Notes under the pieces: model-generated | Databases searched by the model: none | What the model was told of the DNA's origin: nothing | The model's input: the letters and a program-made list of their open reading frames with translations, nothing else | Shown: piece by piece, positions 13,383-21,932 of the stretch | Position numbering within the stretch: the stretch's first letter is position 1 | Layout of the letters: each line of letters begins with the position of its first letter | Source: an uncultured Rhizobiaceae bacterium | GTDB taxonomy: Bacteria > Pseudomonadota > Alphaproteobacteria > Rhizobiales > Rhizobiaceae | Direction of reading: 5' to 3' | Assembly: GCA_951813045.1 (NCBI GenBank) | Contig: CATOTF010000002.1 | Coordinates: forward strand, 310,001-374,000 | DNA: 64,000 nt | Translations under genes and position numbers: made by a program

Positions 13383-15323
13383 TCATCGCCGCTCAAAAAA
13401 GATTGTTGTTAGAGGGGGAACTGTGATCTCGATGGAATGATCCTGGCCTGATGCGCGAATATTCTCGCTCTCAACTCCGCCAAAGTTTCCGCGGTCGTCT
13501 CCCCCGTAGTGATTTGAATCCGTGTTTAGTTTTTCTATCCAAAACCCTGCTTCAGGTACACCAATGCGCCGTGCACTGCGCTCAATCGGTGTGAAGTTTG
13601 AAATGACCAGAACCGGAGGTGAATTTCTATTCCCCTTACGATGCCAAGCGAATATGGATTCGTCTGACGCATCAGCTTCTATCCATTCGAAGCCTTCCTC
13701 CCTGCAGTCCAACTGGTACATCGCTGGTGTGGCTCTGTAGAAGCTATTGAGGTCGCGAATGAGGTTTTGCATGCCGCTATGCAAAGGTTGGTCGAGCAAA
13801 TGCCAATCTAATGAGGATTCATGGTTCCACTCATCCCATTGCGCAATTTCGTTGCCCATGAACAGTAGTTTTTTGCCCGGGTGACCCCACATGAAGCCGT
13901 AATAGGCGCGAAGATTTGCAAACTTTTCATTCATGTCCCCCGGCATTTTACTGATCATTGAGCCCTTGCCGTGTACTACCTCATCGTGGCTGAGTGGTAG
14001 GACGAAATTCTCCGAAAATGCGTAGTGGATGCCAAACGCCATCTTATGATGGTGGTGTTTTCGATGGACTGGATCCTCCTCCATGTAGGAGAGTGTGTCG
14101 TTCATCCATCCCATATTCCATTTGAAACCAAAACCGAGACCGCCCTGATCGGTTGACATGCTGACACCTGGAAACGCAGTGGATTCTTCTGCGACTGTCA
14201 TGATACCGGGCGTGTCGTCGTAGACGGTCTCATTCATCCTTTTTAGAAAGGAAATGGCTTCAAGGTTTTCACGCCCGCCGTGAACATTTGGTATCCATTC
14301 GCCCTCCTTGCGTGAATAATCGCGATAGAGCATTGATGCCACCGCATCGACGCGCAAGCCATCAAGATGGTGTTCTCGCAGCCAGTAGACAGCGTTGGCA
14401 ATCAGGTAATTAGCCACTTCCCGCCGGCCGTAATTGTACAAAAGCGTATTCCAGTCCGGGTGAAACCCTTCCTTTCGGTCCGCATGTTCATAGAGCGCGG
14501 TTCCATCGAAATTTCCAAGGCCGTGCTCGTCCTCTGGAAAGTGTCCCGGCACCCAATCCAGCAAAAGCCCGATATCGGCGTTATGGCATGCCTCCACAAA
14601 TGTGCGGAACTCTTCCAGCGTGCCATACCGGATTGTCGGGGCATAAAGTCCAACGGGCTGATATCCCCACGACCCGTCAAAGGGAAACTCGGTAATTGGC
14701 ATCAATTCGATATGGGTGAACCCCATATCCACGACATAATCTACCAGTTGGATGGCGTGTTCGAGATAAGAAAGCGGCCGGTTCCCTTCCTGATTGACAC
14801 GTTTCCATGAACCCAGGTGGACTTCATAAATAGATATGGGTTGGTCAAAACGGTTTATTGCTTCGCGCCGCTTCATCCATTTGTTATCGTTCCATTCATG
14901 TCGATTCAGACGGCGAACAACAGATGCTGTTTTTGGTGGATGTTCCGCACCAAATCCGAAGGGGTCGGCCTTTTGAGGCAGGATGTGTCCGTTGAGGTCA
15001 CATATCTCGAATTTATAGGCCGCACCTTCGCCGATATCGGGTACAAATGTCTCCCAAACGCCGGTCGATCCTCTTGGAACCATCAGGCTTTGGTCACCGT
15101 TCCAGTGGTTGAAATCACCAACAACAGAAACCTGCTTCGCATTAGGTGCCCAAACTGCAAAATGTACACCTGCTATATCGCCTTCGCCTGCGACATGGGC
15201 GCCAAGTGCTTCCCATAATCGCCAATGGTTTCCCTCAGTGATCAGATAATCATCCAAGTCTCCAAGGCTGGCGGTCTGGTCTTTCCTTGCATTCGGTGTT
15301 GTTTTCTTTTTGGCCTTAGCCAT
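13383..15323 (-). CDS. glgB: 1,4-alpha-glucan branching enzyme
   Basis: Introduces alpha-1,6 branches into glycogen. From the ATG at 15323 the protein has about 646 residues, with a basic N-terminal tail (MAKAKKK), a CBM48 domain (about residues 40-125) and a GH13 barrel. Catalytic motifs are LRVDAVASMLYRDYS (nucleophile Asp), VAEESTAFPG (Glu) and LSHDEVVHGKGS (His-Asp). The N-terminus is the short one, lacking the extra N1 domain of E. coli GlgB. A GTG at 15335 is an alternative start that would overlap glgP by 11 bases. I prefer the ATG, one base after the glgP stop. The gene is second in the operon. Confidence 0.94.
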   Translation of the reverse strand: MAKAKKKTTPNARKDQTASLGDLDDYLITEGNHWRLWEALGAHVAGEGDIAGVHFAVWAPNAKQVSVVGDFNHWNGDQSLMVPRGSTGVWETFVPDIGEGAAYKFEICDLNGHILPQKADPFGFGAEHPPKTASVVRRLNRHEWNDNKWMKRREAINRFDQPISIYEVHLGSWKRVNQEGNRPLSYLEHAIQLVDYVVDMGFTHIELMPITEFPFDGSWGYQPVGLYAPTIRYGTLEEFRTFVEACHNADIGLLLDWVPGHFPEDEHGLGNFDGTALYEHADRKEGFHPDWNTLLYNYGRREVANYLIANAVYWLREHHLDGLRVDAVASMLYRDYSRKEGEWIPNVHGGRENLEAISFLKRMNETVYDDTPGIMTVAEESTAFPGVSMSTDQGGLGFGFKWNMGWMNDTLSYMEEDPVHRKHHHHKMAFGIHYAFSENFVLPLSHDEVVHGKGSMISKMPGDMNEKFANLRAYYGFMWGHPGKKLLFMGNEIAQWDEWNHESSLDWHLLDQPLHSGMQNLIRDLNSFYRATPAMYQLDCREEGFEWIEADASDESIFAWHRKGNRNSPPVLVISNFTPIERSARRIGVPEAGFWIEKLNTDSNHYGGDDRGNFGGVESENIRASGQDHSIEITVPPLTTIFFERR

Positions 15324-15324
15324 T

Positions 15325-17700
15325 TTACAGCGCACTCACATTCCAGATATCGCGAGCATAACCTGAAATTGTGCGGTCTGACGAGAACCAACCCATCCTT
15401 GCGGTGTTGAGAATTGCTCTTCTACCCCAGGTATTGGTATCGCGGTAATCAATATCCACCTGGCGCTGGGTTTTGAAATAGTCATCAAAATCCGCCGTCA
15501 CAAGGAAATAGTCATGCTCGTACATGCGTTGAACAAGTGACGCGTGGCGGTTTGAGTCCCCTGGCGAGAATTCGCCCGATTGTATCTGATCCAGAACCTT
15601 GATCAATCTTGGGCTCGCCTCGATTGCCAGTCGGGCAAAATCCTGTTCTTCACGGCGGGCGACAACTTCCTGAGCGGTAAGACCGAACAGATAAAAGTTT
15701 TCAGCACCTACATGGTCACGAATTTCAACATTGGCTCCATCTAGCGTGCCAATAGTCAATGCGCCGTTTAATGCGAATTTCATATTACCGGTGCCTGAAG
15801 CTTCCTTACCGGCGGTGGATATCTGCTCGGATAAATCAGTAGCCGGAATCAAAATTTCCGCCATCGTCACATTGTAATTTTCCGGAAAGGCGACTTGCAG
15901 AATTTCGCTAGTCACAGGGTCATTGTTGATCCGTACTGCTACGTCGTTGATTAGATGAATAATCTCTTTTGCAACCAAATAACCTGGAGCGGCTTTACCC
16001 CCGAAAATTTTTAACCGGGGTGTCCAGTCGCCGGATGGGTTATCTCTAATCTCATTCCAAAGTGCTATTGTCTCAAGAATGTTCATCAGCTGACGCTTGT
16101 ATTCATGTAACCGCTTGATTTGCACGTCAAACATGGCATTGGGATTGATAATCGTTCCGTTTCGGTCCTTGATCCATTCTGCAACACGCCGCTTGTTCTG
16201 CGTTTTTGCAGCTCTGAATTTTTCGATAAATGCGCTATCGGCAGCGTGTGGCTCCAGTTTTACGAGACGTTCCAGATCGTCGGGCCAATCGGTTCCAATT
16301 GTCTCATTAATCAGGCTACGTAGTGGTGGATTGCATGAATGTAGCCACCGGCGCGGCGTAATTCCGTTGGTCTGATTGATGGCCCGCCCTGGGTAAGATG
16401 CGTTGAGATCGGTAAACAGGTTTGCTTTCACCAGATCACTGTGAAGAGCTGATACACCGTTGACTTTATGCGCCATAATGAATGAAAGCTCACCCATCTT
16501 GACGGAACCGTTTTCGATTATCCGTACATTGCTACCCGTTGCTGTGCGATGAGCATCTTCTATGAGTTCGATAATACGATGATGGCGGGGCAATATGCGA
16601 GCAAACAGATCTTCGTCCCATCGTTCAAGGGCTTCCGATAGTAATGTGTGATTGGTGTAGGCCAGACATTGCCGCGCAAGCGCGATCGCGTCATCCATGG
16701 CTACACCGTGTTCGTCGGTGAGTATCCTGACCAGTTCCGGCCCGGCAATTGCCGGATGGGTGTCGTTCAACTGGATTGCAACATGTTCCGGCAAAGTTGT
16801 TATTTCGTGGCCTTCCGACAGGAAACGCCGGACCAGGTCCTGAATTGATGCTGCGGTGAAAAAGTATTCCTGTTTCAGCCGCAGTTCCTTACCAGTGTCG
16901 GTGGTATCATCGGGGTAGAGCACCCTTGAGATGGTGCGCGCCAATGCTTCCGGCTCACTTGCAGCAAGATAATTTCCCTCGTTAAATCGCTGTAAATCAA
17001 ATAATAGAGTTGGTTTTGCAGACCACAAGCGCAGGGTGTTGGCCCATTTTCCACCCCACCCGACAATCGGTGTGTCATATGCAGAAGCCAAGATGGTTTC
17101 TGCAGGGTGCCAAACCGCGGTGTTCTCGGTTTGATGTACAGATCCACCAAATCCAATTTCATAACTAACTTCTGGGCGTTCGAATTCCCAAGCATGTTTT
17201 TGTGCCAGCCAGTGTTCGGCCGTCTCTATTTGTTTGCCGTCTTCAAAAGCCTGTTCGAAAAGACCGTGTTCGTAGCGAATACCGTATCCATACGCGGGAA
17301 TTCCCAATGTTGACAAACTATCAAGAAAACAGGCTGCGAGCCGCCCGAGGCCGCCGTTGCCCAAAGCTGCATCCGGCTCATCATAAACGACTGTGGAATA
17401 ATCCTGCCCGAGGTCTTCGATTGTTTGGCGAGCAACTTCATCAAGGCGCAAGTTGATCATGACGTCCTCAATCAAACGTCCGATGAGAAATTCCATTGAC
17501 AGATAATAAACTCGCTTGGCTTTCGCCTCGTATGTTTTCCGTGTGCTGGCAAACCACGGGTCGACTACAAGGTCACGTAGTGCGAGCGACAAGGACATAC
17601 GCCAGTCATAGGTTGTCGCGTGGGAGACATCCTTGCCCAATGAATAGTTTAAATGGCGAAGAATTTCTGTTCGCAACTGTTGCGTGTTAACCGGGTTCAT
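15325..17700 (-). CDS. glgP: Glycogen phosphorylase
   Basis: Releases glucose-1-phosphate from glycogen ends with phosphate and pyridoxal phosphate. The 791-residue protein shows the phosphorylase landmarks: YYLSMEFLIGR near residue 68, GNGGLGRLAACFLDS near 113, LNDTHPAIAGPE near 312, and the PLP-binding KEASGTGNMKFALNGALT, where the Lys in NMKF carries the cofactor. It is the first gene of the seven-gene glycogen operon. A GGAAG element precedes the ATG. The upstream non-coding region carries the near-palindromic motif at 17774-17791 that is shared with zwf and the polyamine transporter, so this promoter is likely under a carbon-responsive repressor or activator. Confidence 0.96.
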   Translation of the reverse strand: MNPVNTQQLRTEILRHLNYSLGKDVSHATTYDWRMSLSLALRDLVVDPWFASTRKTYEAKAKRVYYLSMEFLIGRLIEDVMINLRLDEVARQTIEDLGQDYSTVVYDEPDAALGNGGLGRLAACFLDSLSTLGIPAYGYGIRYEHGLFEQAFEDGKQIETAEHWLAQKHAWEFERPEVSYEIGFGGSVHQTENTAVWHPAETILASAYDTPIVGWGGKWANTLRLWSAKPTLLFDLQRFNEGNYLAASEPEALARTISRVLYPDDTTDTGKELRLKQEYFFTAASIQDLVRRFLSEGHEITTLPEHVAIQLNDTHPAIAGPELVRILTDEHGVAMDDAIALARQCLAYTNHTLLSEALERWDEDLFARILPRHHRIIELIEDAHRTATGSNVRIIENGSVKMGELSFIMAHKVNGVSALHSDLVKANLFTDLNASYPGRAINQTNGITPRRWLHSCNPPLRSLINETIGTDWPDDLERLVKLEPHAADSAFIEKFRAAKTQNKRRVAEWIKDRNGTIINPNAMFDVQIKRLHEYKRQLMNILETIALWNEIRDNPSGDWTPRLKIFGGKAAPGYLVAKEIIHLINDVAVRINNDPVTSEILQVAFPENYNVTMAEILIPATDLSEQISTAGKEASGTGNMKFALNGALTIGTLDGANVEIRDHVGAENFYLFGLTAQEVVARREEQDFARLAIEASPRLIKVLDQIQSGEFSPGDSNRHASLVQRMYEHDYFLVTADFDDYFKTQRQVDIDYRDTNTWGRRAILNTARMGWFSSDRTISGYARDIWNVSAL

Positions 17701-17773
17701 GTCGGTGCTTCCGATGTTGTAAATATCCTGGGTCTCCTATGCCATTTGCCCGTTGACGAGAATAAGCATTGTT

Positions 17774-17791
17774 AAATTTCAATCGATTTAA
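17774..17791 (-). promoter_or_regulatory. Putative operator upstream of glgP (shared motif)
   Basis: Read toward glgP, the sequence is TTAAATCGATTGAAATTT, a near-palindrome centred on CG like LacI-family operators. The 14 bases at 17778-17791 are identical to the site upstream of zwf (58522-58535). The 16 bases at 17774-17789 are identical, in reverse complement, to the site upstream of the polyamine-type transporter (28877-28892). All three point the same way relative to the downstream gene. This one lies about 75-90 bases upstream of the glgP ATG. The regulator is unknown. Confidence 0.6.
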
Positions 17792-18038
17792 TTAACGCCG
17801 CTGCTCATGTCACGGATGTGGAGGAGAGTCCATATCGAAATGTATATTGAATTGGTGTTCTAAGGCAGAGAACCATTTCCATTAAACCACACGGAATGTT
17901 ATCCGCTGTCAGCGTCGTAAAAGCGTGTTGCATTCGATGGGATTTACCCACCACGCCTTAATTTCGGATAACTTTAAGTCCGGGCTTTAAATTTGTGCGG
18001 ACAGTTTAAGTGTACCAGAATCGTGTTTGTTCAGATGG

Positions 18039-18050
18039 GGTGCCCGGGGG
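18039..18050. repeat. Putative attachment-site repeat (copy of tRNA-Phe 3' end)
   Basis: GGTGCCCGGGGG here is identical to bases 23169-23180, the 3' terminal part of tRNA-Phe. Read on the minus strand, the preceding bases (GGTTGGTCGAT) also loosely resemble the tRNA T-arm (GGTGGTTCGAT). The copy lies on the side of the integrase remnant away from the tRNA, in direct orientation, as expected for the distal attachment site of a tRNA-integrated element. It would set an element of about 5.1 kb. Confidence 0.55.
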
Positions 18051-18304
18051 TATTTCCATCGACCAACCATGATCGAGATGAGGGAGATGGTCGTAATCAA
18101 TGTGCAGAATCCTTGATAGCAAATTCGTTCCGCCTAGAGGCGTTTGTAGAGTTTACAAAAGACGTCATTGCTCAGCTCTAACGGATGATGGCATCGTTGG
18201 TACAGTCGAGTTGCTCGCATATTCGTATGTTGTGGAACTGCTATGGCATCAGGTACTCTTCGTGGAATCCGACCACCCCGGCAGGGCCGTTTTTGCCGAT
18301 CTGG

Positions 18305-18778
18305 TTAATGCCTATCAGAAGGTTGCATGAATTCGAGCCTGTTGCCGACTGCATCAAAAACGAAAAAACGTTTGAATTCGGGGATGCTGTCGTCCCAATC
18401 AACTTCGAATTTCTGAGAAGCCAGGTCAGCCGCAATATTGTCGATCGCGGTTACCAAAAATGCGGGGTGTGCTTTTTTTGCGGGGTGGAAATCCTGTTCT
18501 ACTCCCAGATGCAGTTCCACTTCACCGGCGGACAACCAAAGGCCACCCCTTTTTACCAGCACTGCGGGTTTGGGCAGTTCCTTCCAGCCCAAAATGGCAC
18601 AGTAAAACCGGCGGCATTCATCTTCGCTACCAGGTGGAATGGCTAATTGAACATGGTGTAGTTTCAAAACATCATTCCATTGATCTTTGTGCTCACGCTG
18701 TCGGCCATACAGGCCTTCGCTGCGCAAGCGCGTCGCATCAGCGACGGCTCGCTCTTCACTCGCTTTACAGACAGACAT
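18305..18778 (-). CDS. VOC superfamily (glyoxalase/bleomycin-resistance fold) protein
   Basis: Residues about 39-155 form a single vicinal-oxygen-chelate domain: it opens with KLHHVQLAIPPG, runs through CRRFYCAILGW, GGLWLSAGEVELHLGV and HPAFLV, and ends in FVFDAVGNRLEFMQP. VOC proteins are metal-dependent lyases, dioxygenases or ligand binders, and single-domain members usually dimerise. The His in LHHV, the His in ELHLGV and the Glu in RLEFMQ sit at usual metal-ligand positions. The first 35 residues from the ATG at 18778 match nothing I know and have no ribosome-binding site. A TTG at 18667, preceded by GGAA, would start right at the domain and may be the true start. The gene lies inside the tRNA-Phe island, so it is probably acquired. 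Function is unknown. Confidence 0.65.
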   Translation of the reverse strand: MSVCKASEERAVADATRLRSEGLYGRQREHKDQWNDVLKLHHVQLAIPPGSEDECRRFYCAILGWKELPKPAVLVKRGGLWLSAGEVELHLGVEQDFHPAKKAHPAFLVTAIDNIAADLASQKFEVDWDDSIPEFKRFFVFDAVGNRLEFMQPSDRH

Positions 18779-18803
18779 GAGCCATTATCGAGGAAGCAAA
18801 ACG

Positions 18804-19571
18804 TCATTCCGCAGGTTCCGGTCTCGAATACCCCAATGTGCTGGTCAGGAGATGTTTGGTGTAGTCGTTTTGCGGTTTCATTGCCCGCATGTCTTCGACG
18901 CTCATGACCTCCACGATCTTCCCGTGTTGCATGACGGCGATCTGCTCGCACATGTGGCCAACAACCGCCAGATCGTGGGACACCATAATGTAGGTCAATT
19001 TCCGCTCTTCACGCAGGTCAACGAGCAGGTTTAAAATCTCGGCCTGAACGGAAACATCGAGCGCCGACGTCGGTTCGTCCAGCAGCAGGATTTCAGGCCT
19101 GGGGGCAAGGGCGCGTGCAATCGCGACCCGTTGCCGCTGGCCGCCTGACAATTGGTGGGGATAACGAAATCGAAACGCGGTGCCGAGCCCCACGTCGTCC
19201 AGAAGCTTGGGGACCCGCTGATCAATATCATCATATCCGTGCAGATACAGGGTTTCACTCAAAACCTGATCGACCGAATGGCGCGGATGCAGCGAGGCAT
19301 AGGGGTCCTGAAAAACCATTTGTGCTTTGTTAAAAAAATTGGCTGATCGGGAAGCCCCAAGCGTTTCATCGGCCACCACCATTGTACCGGACCACGTGGG
19401 AGCCAAGCCCGTAATCGCCCGTAAAATTGTGGATTTGCCCGAGCCGCTTTCCCCAACAAGGCCAAAGGATGCGCCCGATTCCACCTGCAGCGAGGCGTCA
19501 ATGACGGCATCAACCCTGTCCGCACCGTGGCCGAACCAGACATTGAGGTTCTGAATATTAACGCCACTCAT
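18804..19571 (-). CDS. Peptide/nickel-type ABC transporter ATP-binding protein (DppF/OppF-like)
   Basis: A 255-residue ATPase of the oligopeptide/dipeptide/nickel importer class. Walker A is GESGSGKS near residues 38-45; the Q-loop lies in VFQDPYASLHPRH, the signature is [15 protein letters not shown], Walker B is [13 protein letters not shown] and the H-loop is VSHD. It overlaps the other ATPase gene by four bases. Importers of this class need both ATPases, two permeases and a binding protein, but only the ATPase pair is present here. Unless partners are supplied from elsewhere in the genome, it is probably non-functional as a transporter. It lies within the tRNA-Phe island. Confidence 0.88.
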   Translation of the reverse strand: MSGVNIQNLNVWFGHGADRVDAVIDASLQVESGASFGLVGESGSGKSTILRAITGLAPTWSGTMVVADETLGASRSANFFNKAQMVFQDPYASLHPRHSVDQVLSETLYLHGYDDIDQRVPKLLDDVGLGTAFRFRYPHQLSGGQRQRVAIARALAPRPEILLLDEPTSALDVSVQAEILNLLVDLREERKLTYIMVSHDLAVVGHMCEQIAVMQHGKIVEVMSVEDMRAMKPQNDYTKHLLTSTLGYSRPEPAE

Positions 19572-20443
19572 GATGCATCAACCACGCTGGACGCCTCGCG
19601 CCATGCGTCGTCCCGTTTTAGAACTTCCAGGCGGCGTTGGGGCCTGTCCAGATGCGGAAGAGAGTTCAGCAACCCGCGCGTATAGGGATGTTGCGCTTCA
19701 TGCAATTTATCGGCGCGACACGTTTCCACAATCCGCCCTGCATACATGATCAACACGCGATCACAGAACGACGATACCAGATTGAGGTCGTGACTGATAA
19801 ATATAAGCCCCATTCCCCGTTCCTCGACGAGTTTATCCATGATCGACAGAACCTGCCCCTGAACGGAAACATCCAGCGCGGACGTGGGTTCATCGGCGAT
19901 CAGAATTTTGGGGTCCGGCGCCAGCATCATGGCAATCATAACCCGTTGCCCCATGCCGCCAGACATTTCGTGCGGGTAAGCCCGGAAGACGCGCGCAGGG
20001 TCACGGATTGTCACGGCGTTGAGCATCTCCATCGCCTTTTCTTTCGCCGCACCTTTTGTGGCTTTGGTGTGCAGCGAATAGGCTTCCATGATTTGCTCAC
20101 CGATGGTCATAACCGGATTGAGCGAAAATTTCGGGTCTTGCATAATCATGGAAATGCGCTGCCCGCGTACGTCGCGCATTTCTCTTTCTGATTTTGCCAG
20201 CAGGTCTTCACCGCTCAACAACATGCGTCCGGCTTTGACAATTCCCGGTGGCCGGATCAGCCGCAGTAACGCGCGACCGGTCATGGATTTTCCGGAGCCG
20301 GATTCACCAACAATGCCAAGCCGTTCTTTGCCCAGTGAAAATGAAACACCGCGAACAGCATCGAACATCCCGGTTCTTGTGGGGAATTGTACCCACAGGT
20401 CTTCGACATCAATCAGGTTATTAGCGTTCTCACTCACCACCAT
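19568..20443 (-). CDS. Peptide/nickel-type ABC transporter ATP-binding protein (DppD/OppD-like)
   Basis: The partner ATPase, about 291 residues from the ATG at 20443. Walker A is [15 protein letters not shown], followed by [15 protein letters not shown]. The signature region is [16 protein letters not shown], with Met-Gly where Gln-Arg is more usual, Walker B is [13 protein letters not shown], and the C-terminal region [12 protein letters not shown] is the oligopeptide-type extension. An in-frame ATG at 20458 is only four bases from the IS edge. I prefer 20443, because another frame ending in TGA at 20430 looks like the tail of an upstream permease gene overlapping this start. The promoter and upstream transporter genes are gone, apparently removed with the IS3 insertion. 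Confidence 0.85.
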   Translation of the reverse strand: MVVSENANNLIDVEDLWVQFPTRTGMFDAVRGVSFSLGKERLGIVGESGSGKSMTGRALLRLIRPPGIVKAGRMLLSGEDLLAKSEREMRDVRGQRISMIMQDPKFSLNPVMTIGEQIMEAYSLHTKATKGAAKEKAMEMLNAVTIRDPARVFRAYPHEMSGGMGQRVMIAMMLAPDPKILIADEPTSALDVSVQGQVLSIMDKLVEERGMGLIFISHDLNLVSSFCDRVLIMYAGRIVETCRADKLHEAQHPYTRGLLNSLPHLDRPQRRLEVLKRDDAWREASSVVDAS

Positions 20444-20459
20444 GTTCCCCGTCAGCATT
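20430..20459 (-). pseudogene. Possible tail of a lost permease gene, cut by the IS
   Basis: Between the IS end and the ATPase ATG, one frame reads NADGEHGGE then TGA, overlapping the ATPase start in the way co-translated ABC genes often do. Peptide-transporter operons usually place a DppC-type permease here. Only nine codons are left, so the identity rests on position alone. Confidence 0.3.
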
Positions 20460-20526
20460 CATGAGACAGAGGTTTGATTTTTCTTAAGAGATGATTTTGG
20501 TTCATCGTAGCCCTTATGGAGCGAAG

Positions 20527-20901
20527 ATGAGACATAAATCAGGAACCCAAGGATCAGGTTCAGAGAAATTGATCCGAACCATCAAACGCAAGACCCGCCG
20601 TCAGTATAGTGCGGAGGAAAAGATCCGCATTGTGCTTGATGGCTTGCGCGGTGAAGACAGCATAGCTGAACTGTGCCGCCGTGAAGGTCTTGCTGAAAGC
20701 ATGTACTACAAATGGTCGAAGGAGTTTATGGAGGCCGGTAAAAAGCGTCTGTCAGGCGATATAGTGCGTGAGGCTTCCACCGATGAGGTCAAAGGTCTGC
20801 GCCGTGAAGCCCGTGATCTGAAGGAATGCGTGGCAGATCTCACGCTGGAAAACCGTCTTCTTAAAAAAAGCATGATCGCGGATGGGGAGGATATCGAATG
20901 A
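20527..20901 (+). CDS. IS3-family transposase OrfA (HTH)
   Basis: A 124-residue protein with a helix-turn-helix of the transposase-8 type: RRQYSAEEKIRIVLDGL, then ELCRREGLAESMYYKWSKEF. It ends in a leucine-zipper-like coiled coil (LRREARDLKECVADLTLENR) that dimerises OrfA and OrfAB. It binds the IS ends and can regulate transposition. The start at 20527 is preceded by GGAGCGAAG; an ATG at 20491 would lie inside the terminal repeat region. It overlaps OrfB by four bases. A slippery A7 at 20863 allows a -1 shift into the open OrfB frame. Confidence 0.88.
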   Translation: MRHKSGTQGSGSEKLIRTIKRKTRRQYSAEEKIRIVLDGLRGEDSIAELCRREGLAESMYYKWSKEFMEAGKKRLSGDIVREASTDEVKGLRREARDLKECVADLTLENRLLKKSMIADGEDIE

Positions 20902-21878
20902 GATACCCAGCATCTGAGAAACTGGAAATCATCCGAATTGTTGAACAATCACATCTGCCAGCCAAGGTGACACTTGATAAGCTTGGCGTCTCACGGCCAA
21001 CTTTTTATCGCTGGTATGATTTGTATCAGCGATTGGGTGAGACAGGATTGGAAGACAAACGTTCTGGTCCCAACAGAGCCTGGAACCGCGTGCCAGAAAA
21101 TATACGGGCACAGATCATTGATCTGGCCCTTGATCAACCGGAACTGTCTCCTCGTGAACTGGCTGTGACATTCACAGACACGAAGGCCTATTTTGTATCG
21201 GAAAGCTCAGTGTACCGACTGCTCAAGGCCCTGGACCTGATCACCAGCCCGGCATTTATCGTCATGAAAGCTGCCAGTGAGTTCCGCGACAAGACCACAG
21301 CCATCAACCAGCTGTGGCAAACAGACTTCACCTATCTGAAGGTCATTGGCTGGGGTTGGTTCTATCTCAGTACGATCCTTGATGATTATTCGCGATACAT
21401 CATTGCCTGGAAGCTGTGTACCACCATGAACACATCGGATGTGACCGATACATTGGAAATGGCGCTTCAGGCCTCAGGCTGCGACAGGGCCAACGTTGCG
21501 CATAAACCCCGGCTACTATCTGATAATGGCCCCTGCTACATATCCAGTGATCTGGCAGAGTGGTTGGATGGCAAAGGCATGGGTCATGTTCGCGGTGCGC
21601 CTTATCACCCGCAAACCCAAGGCAAGATTGAACGCTGGCATCAAACCCTGAAGAACCGCATCTTGCTGGAACACTACTTCATACCAAGTGACTTAAACCG
21701 GCAGATCGAAGCTTTCATCGAACATTATAATCATCACAGATACCACGAGAGCCTGAGTAATCTCACGCCTGCGGACGTCTACTTCGGGCGCAAAAATGAG
21801 ATATTGAAGCGAAGAGAAAGGATCAAACAAAAAACCATCGAAACGCGGCGCTTGCAACACCGCAAACAAGCCGCATAA
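20898..21878 (+). CDS. IS3-family transposase OrfB (DDE integrase)
   Basis: A 326-residue protein with an N-terminal HTH segment (LDKLGVSRPTFYRWYDLYQ) and an rve integrase core. The DDE residues are visible as Asp in WQTDFTYLKV, Asp in LLSDNGPCYIS and Glu in HPQTQGKIERWHQTLK. It catalyses cutting and joining of the element, usually as an OrfAB fusion made by -1 frameshifting. The frame upstream of its ATG is open back to the A7 slippery run, as the fusion needs. The reading frame is complete and shows no damage. Confidence 0.92.
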   Translation: MRYPASEKLEIIRIVEQSHLPAKVTLDKLGVSRPTFYRWYDLYQRLGETGLEDKRSGPNRAWNRVPENIRAQIIDLALDQPELSPRELAVTFTDTKAYFVSESSVYRLLKALDLITSPAFIVMKAASEFRDKTTAINQLWQTDFTYLKVIGWGWFYLSTILDDYSRYIIAWKLCTTMNTSDVTDTLEMALQASGCDRANVAHKPRLLSDNGPCYISSDLAEWLDGKGMGHVRGAPYHPQTQGKIERWHQTLKNRILLEHYFIPSDLNRQIEAFIEHYNHHRYHESLSNLTPADVYFGRKNEILKRRERIKQKTIETRRLQHRKQAA

Positions 21879-21932
21879 TACAAACAACAGATGAGCTAGA
21901 GTCTCTCTTAAATCAGACCACCATCTGTCTCA

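Larger units (their letters stand above)
17701..18304. other. Intergenic region: glg control region and left end of island
   Basis: About 600 bases without a gene I can defend. Bases 17701-17800 hold the glgP leader and the shared near-palindromic operator. A copy of the tRNA-Phe 3' end lies at 18039-18050 and probably marks the left boundary of the island. From about 18070 to 18330 the plus strand has coding-like stretches in two different frames (for example AFVEFTKDV, then TDDGIVGTVELL). These could be a frameshifted remnant, but I cannot assign a family. No RNA gene or clear terminator is visible. Confidence 0.5.
20462..21932 (+). mobile_element. IS3-family insertion sequence (about 1471 bp)
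   Basis: The ends form imperfect inverted repeats. The left end begins TGAGACAGAGG and has TTAAGAGA about 25 bases in; the right end, read inward, begins TGAGACAGATGG and has TTTAAGAGA at about the same depth. Two overlapping ORFs encode an IS3-type OrfA and an integrase-fold OrfB. A run of seven A followed by G at 20863-20870 is positioned for the -1 frameshift that makes the OrfAB transposase in this family. I see no obvious 3-4 bp target duplication (TTCA on the left, AATA on the right), which hints at a deletion or recombination next to the element after insertion. Both ORFs look intact, so the copy may still be active. Confidence 0.88.

Noticed and set aside
18070-18330. Coding-like plus-strand text in two frames (AFVEFTKDV, then TDDGIVGTVELL) resembling a frameshifted enolase-superfamily N-terminus
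   Set aside because: The similarity is faint and short, and needs a frameshift; it overlaps the end of the VOC gene. I note it in the intergenic entry but do not call a gene.
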